Source: Streptomyces sp. R44
GTDB taxonomy: Bacteria; Actinomycetota; Actinomycetes; Streptomycetales; Streptomycetaceae
DNA length: 64,000 nt
NCBI RefSeq assembly: GCF_041053105.1
Contig: NZ_CP163444.1
Span: 5,704,001-5,768,000, forward strand
Reading direction: 5' to 3'
Shown piece after piece: positions 7,482 through 15,649 of this stretch (positions are counted from its first letter, which is position 1; each line of letters opens with the position of its first letter). The position numbers and the translations under genes are program-made. A model generated the notes under the pieces. The model ran no database searches and was not told the DNA's origin. It saw only the letters and a program-made list of their open reading frames with translations.

Positions 7482-9077
7482 ATGGACGCACTGCAGCTGG
7501 TGGGGCTGGTGGCGGCGAGCGCCGCCGTGGCGGGGTTCGCCCGAAGGACCCCGGTGCCCGCCCCGCTGCTCCTGGTCGCCGTCGGCCTCGCCGCCGCGTA
7601 CGTCCCCGGGGTCCCCGACTACACCCTCGACCCGCACATCGTGCTGCCGCTGATCCTGCCCCCGCTCCTCTACACGGCCGCCGTCGACTCCTCGTACCTC
7701 GACCTGCGGGCCAACATCAGGCCCGTCGCGCTGCTCTCCGTCGGGTACGTCCTCTTCGCCACCGTGGCCGTGGGCTGGCTCGCGTACGTGCTCGTGCCCG
7801 ACCTGCCGCTCACCGCGGCGCTCGTGCTCGGCGCCGTCATCGCGCCGCCGGACGCGGTCGCCGCCACCGCCATCGCCCGCAGGCTCGGCCTGCCGAACCG
7901 GATCACCACGATCCTCCAGGGCGAGTCCCTCGTGAACGACGCCACCGCGATCACCGCGTACAAGGTCGCCCTCGCGGCCGCCGTCGGCGAGGGCATCAGC
8001 TGGGGCGGCGGACTGTGGGAGTTCGTCCTGGCCGCGGTCGGCGGCATCGGCGTCGGCCTGGTCCTGATGGTGCCGATCCACTGGCTCCGCACCCATCTGA
8101 CCGAGGCCCTCCTCCAGAACACCCTCTCCCTGCTCATCCCCTTCATCGCGTACGCCGCCGCCGAGGAGGTCGGCGCCTCCGGAGTCCTCGCCGTCGTCGT
8201 GGTCGGCCTCTTCCTCGGCCACAAGGCCTGGAAGGTCGACTTCGCCACCCGGCTCCAGGAGGAGGCCGTCTGGAAGATGGTCGCCTTCATCCTGGAGTCC
8301 GCCGTCTTCGCCCTGATCGGCCTCCAGCTGCCGTACGTCGTCAAGGGACTCGGCCGGTACGGCATGGGGGAGGCGGCCTGGTACGCGGTCGGGGTCTTCG
8401 TCGCCGTGGTCGTCGTCCGCTTCGTCTGGGTCTACCCGGCGACCTTCCTGCCCCGCTGGATCTCCTCGGGCATCCGGGAGCGGGAGCCCGAGGTGGACTG
8501 GCGGGCGCCGCTCGTCGTCGGCTGGGCCGGCATGCGCGGCGTGGTCTCCCTGGCCATCGCCTTCTCCATTCCCGTCGTCACCGACGGGGTGGAGTTCCCG
8601 GCCCGCAACCTCGTCCTCTTCCTCACCTTCACCACCGTGATCGGCACCCTCGTGGTGCAGGGCCTCACCCTGCCGCCCCTCATCCGCCTCCTGAAGCTGC
8701 CCGGACGCGACCGGTACGCCGAGACCCTCGCCGAGGCCCAGGCCCAGAGCGAGGCCTCGCGGGCCGCCGAGGAACGCCTCGAAGCGCTCCTCGCCGACGA
8801 GCGCAACGCCCTGCCGCAGCCCCTCGCCGACCGGCTCCGCACGGTCATGGAGCGGCGCCGCAACTCCGTGTGGGAGCGCCTCGGCGCCGTCAACGAGGTC
8901 ACCGGGGAGACCACGGACGACACCTACCGGCGGCTCTCGCGCGAGATGATCGACGCCGAGCGCGCCGTCTTCGTCCAGCTGCGCGACGCCCGCCGGATCG
9001 ACGACGAGATGATGCGCACCCTGCTCCGCCGCCTCGACCTGGAGGAGGCGGCGGCGTACCGGGAGACCGACGACTAG
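7482..9077 (+). CDS. Na+/H+ antiporter (CPA1/NhaP family)
   Basis: A 531-residue cation/proton antiporter with about 12 membrane helices over residues 1-400 and a charged cytoplasmic tail of about 130 residues. The conserved core motifs are visible as GAVIAPPDAVAATAI (about residue 117) and GESLVNDATAI (about residue 148), which carries the transport aspartate. The tail has alternating acidic and basic helices typical of pH or ion sensing. It exchanges protons for sodium or potassium at the cytoplasmic membrane. The start ATG has GGGAG immediately upstream. It ends 21 nt before the convergent PLP-enzyme gene, with no hairpin between. Confidence 0.92.
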   Translation: MDALQLVGLVAASAAVAGFARRTPVPAPLLLVAVGLAAAYVPGVPDYTLDPHIVLPLILPPLLYTAAVDSSYLDLRANIRPVALLSVGYVLFATVAVGWLAYVLVPDLPLTAALVLGAVIAPPDAVAATAIARRLGLPNRITTILQGESLVNDATAITAYKVALAAAVGEGISWGGGLWEFVLAAVGGIGVGLVLMVPIHWLRTHLTEALLQNTLSLLIPFIAYAAAEEVGASGVLAVVVVGLFLGHKAWKVDFATRLQEEAVWKMVAFILESAVFALIGLQLPYVVKGLGRYGMGEAAWYAVGVFVAVVVVRFVWVYPATFLPRWISSGIREREPEVDWRAPLVVGWAGMRGVVSLAIAFSIPVVTDGVEFPARNLVLFLTFTTVIGTLVVQGLTLPPLIRLLKLPGRDRYAETLAEAQAQSEASRAAEERLEALLADERNALPQPLADRLRTVMERRRNSVWERLGAVNEVTGETTDDTYRRLSREMIDAERAVFVQLRDARRIDDEMMRTLLRRLDLEEAAAYRETDD

Positions 9078-9098
9078 GGCCCGGTCTCTCCTCCCGTA

Positions 9099-9998
9099 CT
9101 AGACGGTGTCGGGTGCTCCCGTGATCACCGCCGCGAGCCGGGTGCCCGGCGGGAAGGCGCCCTCCTCCGCGAGAGCCGTCAGGCCGTACAGCATTTTGGC
9201 GACATACAGCCGCTCGATGGCGAGTCCGTGCCGCGCCTCGAAGTCCTGTGCGAAGGCCTCCAGAACCGGGGGCACGCGCGCGTAGCCGCCGCCGTGGAAG
9301 CGCTCGTCCAGGCTCCAGTCGCCGCGCGGGCCGCCGAAGGCCGTCTCCTGGAGGGCGCGGACCTCCCCGCCGAGGAAGCCGCCCTTGAGGACCGGCACGC
9401 CGAGTGCCCGCTGCCCGGGGGCGAGGCCGGCCGCGAGCCCGGCCAGGGTGCCGCCCGTCCCGCAGGCGACCGCGACCGTGTCCGCCGCCCCGGCGAGCTC
9501 GCGGCCCAGCTCCACGCAGCCGTGGACGGCGAGCGCGTTGCTGCCGCCCTCCGGGACCACGTACGCGCCCGCGGGGGCCCGCTCCAGGAGCGCCGCGCGC
9601 GTGGCCGGGTCGTTCTTCGCGCGGTACGTGGCCCGGTCCACGAACTCAAGACGCATCCCGTCCGCCGCGCACCGCGCGAGCGAGGGGTTCAGCGGGCGCC
9701 CGGCCAGCTCGTCGCCCCGGACCACCCCGACCGTCGGGAAGCCGAGCAGCCGCCCGGCGGCGGCCGTCGCCCGCAGGTGGTTGGAGTACGCGCCGCCGAA
9801 GGTGAGCACGGGCCGGCCGGCCGCCTCGCGCAGGTTGAGCGCGAGCTTGCGCCACTTGTTGCCGGGCAGGTCGGGGTGGATGAGGTCCTCGCGCTTCAGG
9901 AGCAGCGTCAGCCCGCGCCGGGCGAAGCGCTCGTCCTCCACCGGCTCCAGGGGCGAGGGGAGCCGGGGCCGCAGACGGGAGAGGTCGAACGCGTTCAC
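9099..9998 (-). CDS. ACC deaminase / D-cysteine desulfhydrase-like PLP enzyme
   Basis: A 299-residue fold-type II PLP enzyme of the 1-aminocyclopropane-1-carboxylate deaminase/D-cysteine desulfhydrase family. The PLP lysine is in DLPGNKWRKLALNL (about residue 45), followed by FGGAYSNHLRATA, which contacts substrate, and the phosphate-binding GTGGTLAGLAAGL. The GTG at 9998 is chosen because the nearby ATG is out of frame. It may degrade the plant hormone precursor ACC or D-cysteine; sequence alone does not separate these, and most bacterial members of this size prefer D-cysteine. Confidence 0.85.
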   Translation of the reverse strand: MNAFDLSRLRPRLPSPLEPVEDERFARRGLTLLLKREDLIHPDLPGNKWRKLALNLREAAGRPVLTFGGAYSNHLRATAAAGRLLGFPTVGVVRGDELAGRPLNPSLARCAADGMRLEFVDRATYRAKNDPATRAALLERAPAGAYVVPEGGSNALAVHGCVELGRELAGAADTVAVACGTGGTLAGLAAGLAPGQRALGVPVLKGGFLGGEVRALQETAFGGPRGDWSLDERFHGGGYARVPPVLEAFAQDFEARHGLAIERLYVAKMLYGLTALAEEGAFPPGTRLAAVITGAPDTV

Positions 9999-10121
9999 CC
10001 GGCCATTGTGAGCCCCGCCGGATCCACGGTCCCGCGGCGGGCCACGGCGGCGCCCCCGCCGCCGCAGGCCACGGCGGGCCCGGACGCCGGCCACGCGCCC
10101 GTCCGGCGGGCCGCCGCCCCG

Positions 10122-10712
10122 CTACCGCAGGAGCTCGGCGACGCGTTCCCGCATCGACGCCATCGTGAACCCGCGCGGGTCCACCTTGCCCGGCTGCCAC
10201 TCCAGGTGCCCGATGACCGAGCGGTGCGTCCAGCCGTGCGCCCGGCAGACGGCCGCCGCCGCCTTCGCGATGGCCTCCAGCTGCACCTTCGGCCACGGGT
10301 CCGCGCCGTCGCCGAGGTTCTCGCACTCGAAGCCGTAGAAGTGCCGGTTGCCGTCCGTGGTGGCCTCGTCGTCCGGCGGCAGCCGCCGCTCGGCGATGAC
10401 CGCCCGGAGGACCTCGTCGTCGCCGAGCCCCGCGTGGTTGGCGCGCCCGTAGCCGACGAGGTGGACCGTGCCGTCCTTGGCGATCACGCCGTGACAGAGC
10501 GGCCCGGGCAGGGCCGCGTAGCCGTCCCGGCAGATCCGGACGGTGTTGGCGGTGCCCCGGGTCACGGTGTGGTGGATCATCACGCCGTTCACCGGGCCCC
10601 AGGGGCCCTTGTGGTTGCGGTTGTGGGTGGACCAGTCGCCGACCTGGACGACCGCGAGGCCCTCGTCGCGCAGGGCGCGGAGAAACCTGTTCGCGGACAT
10701 GGGTGAAGCCAT
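10122..10712 (-). CDS. N-acetylmuramoyl-L-alanine amidase (Amidase_2/PGRP fold), no signal peptide
   Basis: A 196-residue type 2 amidase that cleaves between muramic acid and the stem peptide of peptidoglycan. Zinc ligands fall in MIHHTVTRG (about residue 45) and HRSVIGHLEWQPGKVDP near the C-terminus, with the family motifs CHGVIAKDGTVHLVGYGRANHAG between. The ATG at 10712 has an ideal AAGGAG six bases upstream. No signal peptide or cell-wall-binding repeat is visible, unlike most wall hydrolases. That recalls phage endolysins, although no phage genes surround it. It is divergent from the encapsulin gene. Confidence 0.88.
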   Translation of the reverse strand: MASPMSANRFLRALRDEGLAVVQVGDWSTHNRNHKGPWGPVNGVMIHHTVTRGTANTVRICRDGYAALPGPLCHGVIAKDGTVHLVGYGRANHAGLGDDEVLRAVIAERRLPPDDEATTDGNRHFYGFECENLGDGADPWPKVQLEAIAKAAAAVCRAHGWTHRSVIGHLEWQPGKVDPRGFTMASMRERVAELLR

Positions 10713-10966
10713 GACCGACTCCTTCCGGAGGACGGGGTGAGCTTCCGGAGTACCGGAGTCCGCCACTCCGCTGCCATGCGTTCGGACCGTGTGCGAGCCG
10801 ATCCGGACAGATCGTCAGGGAGACGGGTGGGGCTGCGCTGTTCGGATGGAAATCGCGTGACATACCCCGAAGATCGTCGAACAGTCCCACCCGAATGTGT
10901 AATGGCGCCGACACGCTCCGTGCTGAAAGGCTTCTCGCGCAACTCAGGCATACGAGAGGGAGTTCC

Positions 10967-12382
10967 ATGTCCGTTGGTTCGGTTGACGGCGAGGTCCGCG
11001 CGGAGCAGCAGGCCCCGCAGCAGAGTCTCGGGACCGCCGCCGCGCGGAACCTCGCCACGACCACCAAGTCGGCACCGCAGATGCAGGAGATCACCTCCCG
11101 GTGGCTGCTGCGGACGCTGCCGTGGGTCCAGGTGCAGGGCGGCACCTACCGGGTGAACCGGAGGCTCAGCTACTCCGTGGGTGACGGCCGCGTCACCTTC
11201 GTCCAGACCGGAGAGCGCGTCGCGGTGATCCCCGCCGAACTCGGCGAACTCCCGGCACTGCGCGGCTACGAGGACGAGAGCGCGCTGACCGAGCTCGCGG
11301 CCCGCTGCACCCAGCGGGAGTTCGCGGCGGGCGAGATCATCGCCGTCGCGGGCACCCCCACCGACCGGGTGTACCTCCTCGCGCACGGCCGCGTCGAGCA
11401 GATCGGCGAGGGGCCCTACGGCGACGAGACCGTCCTCGGTGTCCTCGCCGACGGCGCCTACTTCGGCGAGTCCGCGCTGGTCGGTGCCGACGCCACCTGG
11501 GACTGGAGCGCCCGGGCCGCCACCGCCTGTACGGTCCTGGAGCTCACCCGGGACGACGTACGGAACCTCGCGGACCGGGCCGGCTCGCTCGCCGCCCACC
11601 TCGCGGGCGTGGCCGCGGCTCCCGACCGCAGCACCAACACGTACGGCGAGGCCGCGATCGACCTCTCCGCTGGCCACGTCGGCGAAGCGGTCGTCCCGCA
11701 CACCTACGTCGACTACGACGCCTCGCCCCGCGAGTACGAGCTGAGCGTCGCCCAGACCGTGCTGAAGGTCCACAGCCGCGTCGCCGACCTCTACAACCAG
11801 CCGATGAACCAGACCGAGCAGCAGTTGCGGCTCACGGTCGAGGCGCTCCGCGAGCGCCAGGAGCACGAGCTCATCAACAACAAGGAGTTCGGCCTCCTCT
11901 CCAACTGCGACTACGGGCAGCGGCTCCAGCCGCACGACGGCGCCCCCAGCCCGGACGACATGGACGAGCTGCTCTCCCGCCGCCGGGGCTCCAAGATGTT
12001 CCTCGCCCACCCGCGCGCCATCGCCGCCTTCGGCCGCGAGCTCAACAAGCGCGGCCTGGTGCCCGAGACGATCGAGGTCGCGGGCAACCGCATCCCGACC
12101 TGGCGCGGTGTGCCGATCTACCCGTGCAACAAGATCCCCGTCTCGGACGCCCGGACCACCTCGATCATCTGCATGCGTACCGGCGAGGCCGACCAGGGCG
12201 TCATCGGTCTGCACCAGACCGGTCTGCCCGACGAGATCGAGCCCAGCCTCTCCGTCCGCTTCATGGGCATCGACGAGCAGGCGATCATCTCCTACCTCGT
12301 CACGGCCTACTACTCGGCGGCGATCCTCGTCCCGGACGCCCTCGGCGTCCTGGAGAACGTCGAGGTCAGCCGCTGGCGCTGA
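10967..12382 (+). CDS. Family 2B encapsulin nanocompartment shell protein
   Basis: A 471-residue HK97-fold shell protein expected to self-assemble into a capsid about 24-30 nm across. The fold is interrupted at residues 105-215 by a cyclic-nucleotide-binding domain, the hallmark of family 2B. Its phosphate-binding cassette looks intact: F166-G167-E168-S-A-L, then R183-A-A-T. The C-terminal half holds the E-loop/A-domain sequence [19 protein letters not shown] and [25 protein letters not shown] flexible arm forms residues 1-40. The start has GAGAGGGAG four bases upstream. The next gene encodes its probable cargo, as in known Streptomyces family 2B loci. Confidence 0.92.
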   Translation: MSVGSVDGEVRAEQQAPQQSLGTAAARNLATTTKSAPQMQEITSRWLLRTLPWVQVQGGTYRVNRRLSYSVGDGRVTFVQTGERVAVIPAELGELPALRGYEDESALTELAARCTQREFAAGEIIAVAGTPTDRVYLLAHGRVEQIGEGPYGDETVLGVLADGAYFGESALVGADATWDWSARAATACTVLELTRDDVRNLADRAGSLAAHLAGVAAAPDRSTNTYGEAAIDLSAGHVGEAVVPHTYVDYDASPREYELSVAQTVLKVHSRVADLYNQPMNQTEQQLRLTVEALRERQEHELINNKEFGLLSNCDYGQRLQPHDGAPSPDDMDELLSRRRGSKMFLAHPRAIAAFGRELNKRGLVPETIEVAGNRIPTWRGVPIYPCNKIPVSDARTTSIICMRTGEADQGVIGLHQTGLPDEIEPSLSVRFMGIDEQAIISYLVTAYYSAAILVPDALGVLENVEVSRWR

Positions 12383-12389
12383 GCCGTCG

Positions 12390-12429
12390 GCGCCCGGGGG
12401 TGGGGCCGAACCCACCCGCCCCCGGGCGC
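12390..12429 (+). terminator. Hairpin between the encapsulin and cargo genes
   Basis: An 11-bp stem GCGCCCGGGGG / CCCCCGGGCGC with an extra inner TGGG/CCCA pairing begins 7 nt after the shell stop codon. There is no T-run. It could be a partial terminator or 3' stabiliser that keeps cargo synthesis below shell synthesis (inference). Confidence 0.55.
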
Positions 12430-12474
12430 TCCCGGCCGATCGCCGTGCGGACCGCCGTGAAGGATGCGAAGGAA

Positions 12475-13530
12475 ATGACCGTGACCATGACCAGCGCGGA
12501 CGCCGTCGCCGACGGGCAGGGGGCCCTGACGCTCCTGAACCGGACGCGTGACGCCGTCGACCCCCGACTGCGCTCGACCGTCGAGTCCCTGCCGGACTCC
12601 GTACGGCGGGTGGCGAAGTACCACTTCGGCTGGGAGCGCGCCGACGGCAGCCCGGACGCCGGGCAGCCCGGCAAGGCGATCCGGCCCGCCCTGGTCCTCG
12701 CGGCGGCCCGCGCCCTCGGCGCGGACGACGACCGGGCCGTGAGCGCCGCCGCGGCGGTGGAGCTCGCGCACAACTTCACCCTGCTCCACGACGACATCGT
12801 CGACGAGGACCCGACCCGGCGGCACCGGCCCACCGCCTGGACGGTCTTCGGCATCCCGGACGCCCTCATGGCCGGGGACGCGATGAGCGCGCTGGCCCTG
12901 CGGCTGCTCGCCGAGGACCCGCATCCCGCCTCCGCGGCGGCCTCCGCGCGCCTCGCCGCCTGTGTCATCGAGCTCTGCGCCGGCCAGCAGGCCGACTGCG
13001 CCTTCGAGCGGCGCGATCCGCGCGAGGTCTCCCTCGACGAGTGCCTGGCCATGGCCACCGCCAAGACCGGTGCGCTGCTGGGCTGTTCCTGCGCTCTCGG
13101 CGCGCTCTACGCGGGTGCGGGGGAGGAGGAGGTCGCGGCGATGGACGCCTTCGGCCGGGAGGCCGGGCTCGCCTTCCAGCTGATCGACGACCTCATCGGC
13201 ATCTGGGGCGACCCGGACCGCACGGGCAAGCCGGCCGGTGCCGATCTCGTCGCCCACAAGAAGTCGCTGCCGGTGGTGGCGGCGCTGACCTCCGGCACGC
13301 GCGCGGGGGAGGAGCTGGCCGAGCTGTACGCGCTTCCGGTCCTCGACGCGACGGCCGTGCGGGCGGCGGCGGACGCCGTCGAGCGGGCCGGCGGCCGCGA
13401 CTGGGCGCAGGCCCAGGCGGCCGAGCGCATGGGCCGCGCCGTCGAGCACCTGGCCCAGGCGGTGCCGGACCTGGCGGCCGCGGAGGACCTGCTGGCCCTG
13501 GCGGAGTTCGTGACGCGGCGTTCGCGCTGA
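12475..13530 (+). CDS. Polyprenyl diphosphate synthase, probable encapsulin cargo
   Basis: A 351-residue trans-isoprenyl diphosphate synthase that condenses isopentenyl diphosphate onto an allylic primer. Both aspartate-rich motifs are intact: the first in LLHDDIVDED (about residue 104) and the second in LIDDLIGIWGD (about residue 237); GKAIRPALV and the basic HKK stretch bind diphosphate. It follows the shell gene by 92 nt on the same strand. Family 2B cargo enzymes usually carry a long disordered N-terminal targeting segment; here only about 20-30 residues precede the fold, so loading may differ. The start is the ATG at 12475 or the GTG at 12481. The product length is unknown. Confidence 0.88.
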   Translation: MTVTMTSADAVADGQGALTLLNRTRDAVDPRLRSTVESLPDSVRRVAKYHFGWERADGSPDAGQPGKAIRPALVLAAARALGADDDRAVSAAAAVELAHNFTLLHDDIVDEDPTRRHRPTAWTVFGIPDALMAGDAMSALALRLLAEDPHPASAAASARLAACVIELCAGQQADCAFERRDPREVSLDECLAMATAKTGALLGCSCALGALYAGAGEEEVAAMDAFGREAGLAFQLIDDLIGIWGDPDRTGKPAGADLVAHKKSLPVVAALTSGTRAGEELAELYALPVLDATAVRAAADAVERAGGRDWAQAQAAERMGRAVEHLAQAVPDLAAAEDLLALAEFVTRRSR

Positions 13531-14106
13531 TCACGCCTCCGGGACGATCCGGGTGACCACGGTCTCGATCATGTCGTCCAGGTCCCGGTCGCCCAGGATC
13601 CCGGGGACGGTGAAATGGTCGAGGAGCAGTCCGGTGAGGGCGACGTAGAGCACCCGGACCGTGTCCGCGTCGCCCGGCATGCCGGCGTCGAGGTGGAGCC
13701 GGATGTTCAGGTCGAGGTCGGCCCGCAGCACCTCGGTGAACCGCTTCTGCAGCTCGGGGCGGCGCGCGGCCTCCAGGCGCAGCTCGAAGAGGCCCAGATA
13801 GCAGGTGCGCTCGGCGGTCATGCGCCGGGCGAGCCAGCGCATCAGCTCGACGACCAGCGCGCGGCTGGGCGTCGGAAGCAGCGCGGTGTCGATGGCGCCT
13901 GGCTCCGGGGTGAGTCGTACGAAGATCCGGTCGGCGACCTGGGAGAGCAGCTGGTCCCGGTCGCTGAAGTAGTTGGACGAGGTGCCCGTGGGGACCCCCG
14001 CCCGGGCGTCGACCGCCCGGAAGGTCAGCCCGCGGGCGCCTTCGTCCGCCAGGACCTCGATCGCGGCGTCGAGCAGTGCCGTACGACGTTCGGGGTTTCT
14101 CGCCAC
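13531..14106 (-). CDS. TetR/AcrR family transcriptional regulator
   Basis: A 191-residue repressor. The helix-turn-helix spans residues about 15-55 (LTFRAVDARAGVPTGTSSNYFSDRDQLL), followed by a helical ligand domain of TetR_C type. The GTG at 14106 is preferred because AAGGAGG lies just upstream (4-nt gap); an upstream GTG at 14142 lies within the operator region. Its stop directly abuts that of the convergent cargo gene. It is divergent from the dihydrofolate-reductase-like gene, which it probably controls. Confidence 0.88.
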   Translation of the reverse strand: MARNPERRTALLDAAIEVLADEGARGLTFRAVDARAGVPTGTSSNYFSDRDQLLSQVADRIFVRLTPEPGAIDTALLPTPSRALVVELMRWLARRMTAERTCYLGLFELRLEAARRPELQKRFTEVLRADLDLNIRLHLDAGMPGDADTVRVLYVALTGLLLDHFTVPGILGDRDLDDMIETVVTRIVPEA

Positions 14107-14133
14107 GGGGCCTCCTTCTGAAAAAAGTTCTTG

Positions 14134-14175
14134 CGCAACCACTACACATGAAGCACTATAACTGTCGTGGTTGCG
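14134..14175. promoter_or_regulatory. Inverted repeat in the TetR/DHFR divergent spacer
   Basis: Perfect 9-bp arms CGCAACCAC (14134-14142) and GTGGTTGCG (14167-14175) flank 24 bp that contain a possible -10 (TATAAC). The 8-bp palindrome TTGCGCAA occurs at 14131-14138 and again at 14211-14218, exactly at the TTG start of the DHFR-like gene. These are likely TetR binding sites. Confidence 0.5.
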
Positions 14176-14210
14176 ACTGCAGCCGCATCCCGATCACGAA
14201 GAGGACCGGT

Positions 14211-14792
14211 TTGCGCAAGCTCACGTACTACATCGCCTGCACCATCGACGGCTTCATCGGCGACCCCGAGGGCGATGCCACCTCCATGTTCACGTACACG
14301 GAGGGGTCGTACATGGCCTGGATGGGCGCCGAGTACCCGGAGACCATTCCGACGCAGGGCCGGGAGATGCTCGGCGTCGACGGCGAGAACAAGCACTTCG
14401 ACACCGTCATCCAGGGGCTCGGGTCCTACCAGCTCGCCCTGGACATCGGCGTCACCAGCCCGTACAACCACCTGCGCGAGTTCGTCGCCACCCGCTCGCT
14501 CGCCGCATCGCCCCACCCGAACGTCGAGCTGATCGCCGACGACCTCGTCGGCCGCGTCCGCGAGCTCAAGGCCGAGGACGGCCCCCTCGGCATCTGGCTC
14601 TGCGGCGGCTCCACCCTCGCCGGTGAGCTCATCGAGGAGGTCGACGAGCTGGTCATCAAGACCTACCCGCAGGTGTACGGCTCCGGCATGCCGATGTTCG
14701 GCGCCGGCTTCGAGCCCCGGGACTTCGAGCTCGGCGACGTCCGCGCCTTCGAGAACGGCGTGCTGGTCCGTACGTACACCAGGAAGCGGTAG
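14211..14792 (+). CDS. Dihydrofolate reductase-family protein (RibD C-terminal fold)
   Basis: A 193-residue NADPH-binding protein of the RibD_C/DHFR superfamily. It begins MRKLTYYIACTIDGFIGD, the usual opening of this group, and has the nucleotide-binding segment GIWLCGGSTLAGELIEEVDELVIK around residues 125-150. The TTG at 14211 is chosen because AGAGGA lies 5 nt upstream and family homology begins here. Members of this group are widespread, TetR-linked and of unknown substrate; a true folate role is unlikely because folA-type residues are not evident. Confidence 0.82.
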   Translation: MRKLTYYIACTIDGFIGDPEGDATSMFTYTEGSYMAWMGAEYPETIPTQGREMLGVDGENKHFDTVIQGLGSYQLALDIGVTSPYNHLREFVATRSLAASPHPNVELIADDLVGRVRELKAEDGPLGIWLCGGSTLAGELIEEVDELVIKTYPQVYGSGMPMFGAGFEPRDFELGDVRAFENGVLVRTYTRKR

Positions 14793-14834
14793 CGGCGTCG
14801 GGCGGCCTCGGGCCCGCCGACCTACCCTGGATGC

Positions 14835-15074
14835 ATGGGTGACGAGGCGCATCACACGACGCGGGACCCCCTGGCCGAGCGCCACTGCCCGGCCTGCGGC
14901 GGACCGCTGGCCGTACTGGCCACCCGGCACAAGGTCCTCGGGGCCTGGGTGCCGGAGTGGGAGGTGCAGCCCTGCCGCAACCCGGAGTGCCCGCTGTACG
15001 AGGGGGCGGAAGCCGCTACCACGCACGTGACCGGCAAGAACGGCGAGATCGGGAGAAGTCCGGCCCCGGGGTGA
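14835..15074 (+). CDS. Small zinc-ribbon-like protein
   Basis: A 79-residue hypothetical protein. CPAC near residue 19 and CRNPEC near residue 47 form a two-pair cysteine pattern that would bind one zinc ion. No enzymatic motif is visible. It lies 42 nt after the DHFR-like gene on the same strand and 42 nt before the next gene, so it may share transcription with either. Function unknown. Confidence 0.7.
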   Translation: MGDEAHHTTRDPLAERHCPACGGPLAVLATRHKVLGAWVPEWEVQPCRNPECPLYEGAEAATTHVTGKNGEIGRSPAPG

Positions 15075-15116
15075 CCGGACGCGCGGCGGAGCCGGTCATA
15101 CCGCTACAGTCCGCGC

Positions 15117-15536
15117 ATGTCATCGGAGTCGACAGAAGTCTGGACCGGTTGGTACCGGGACCGCAGCGGCGCGGAAGCGATCGTCCTCACGGCCGACGGG
15201 CGGCACGTCGCCACCCGGATCAGAGGGACCGAGTACACCGGCGAGAGCTTCGCCGCGCTCGCCGCCGCCGAGGAGGGCGGGCGGCCCCTCACCAACTGCG
15301 TCCTGGAGTGGGACCTGCCGCTCCCCGTCGTCCTGGACGGCGCCGCCCAGCAGGCCACCCTCGCCTGCCTGCTGACGCTCGGTGAGCGCGCCGACCTCAG
15401 CCTGACCCTGCACTACGGCGGCGCCGCCTTCGAGGCGTGCGTCGCCGGGGGCGACTTCGAAGGAGCCCTGGAGCGGGTACGGAGCCAGCTGCCGCCCGGC
15501 GCGGACTTCGGCCGCCGGCTCCTCCAGACGGCCTGA
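15117..15536 (+). CDS. Hypothetical protein, DUF6304-like
   Basis: A 139-residue soluble protein starting MSSESTEVWTGWYRDRSGAEA, which I recall as a Streptomyces family called DUF6304. It is predicted to be mostly beta strands followed by an acidic helix (EGALERVRSQLPPG). No active site can be named. Its stop codon lies inside the first unit of a 14-bp tandem repeat array, so the C-terminus could easily be altered by slippage. Confidence 0.7.
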   Translation: MSSESTEVWTGWYRDRSGAEAIVLTADGRHVATRIRGTEYTGESFAALAAAEEGGRPLTNCVLEWDLPLPVVLDGAAQQATLACLLTLGERADLSLTLHYGGAAFEACVAGGDFEGALERVRSQLPPGADFGRRLLQTA

Positions 15537-15596
15537 GGCGGACGGCCTGAGACGGACGGCCTGAGACAGGCGGCCTGAGACGGCCGGCTAGAGACG
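15527..15596 (+). repeat. Five tandem 14-bp units starting at a stop codon
   Basis: The units are GACGGCCTGAGGCG, GACGGCCTGAGACG, GACGGCCTGAGACA, GGCGGCCTGAGACG and GCCGGCTAGAGACG. The first contains the TGA stop of the preceding gene, and each later unit decays slightly. The array looks like serial duplication of the gene's final bases. Confidence 0.9.
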
Positions 15597-15601
15597 CGGG
15601 A

Positions 15602-15630
15602 CGGCGGCGCCCCGGGGAGGGGCGCCGCCG
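15602..15630. terminator. Bidirectional terminator before snpA
   Basis: A perfect 12-bp stem (CGGCGGCGCCCC / GGGGCGCCGCCG) with a 5-nt loop lies between the DUF6304-like gene and the convergent snapalysin gene, 20 nt from the latter's stop. Confidence 0.8.
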
Positions 15631-15649
15631 CCACGTACCGGGCTTCGCG

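Noticed and set aside
10895..10966. Upstream ATG giving the encapsulin 24 more residues
   Set aside because: No ribosome-binding site precedes it, while GAGAGGGAG lies just before the ATG at 10967.
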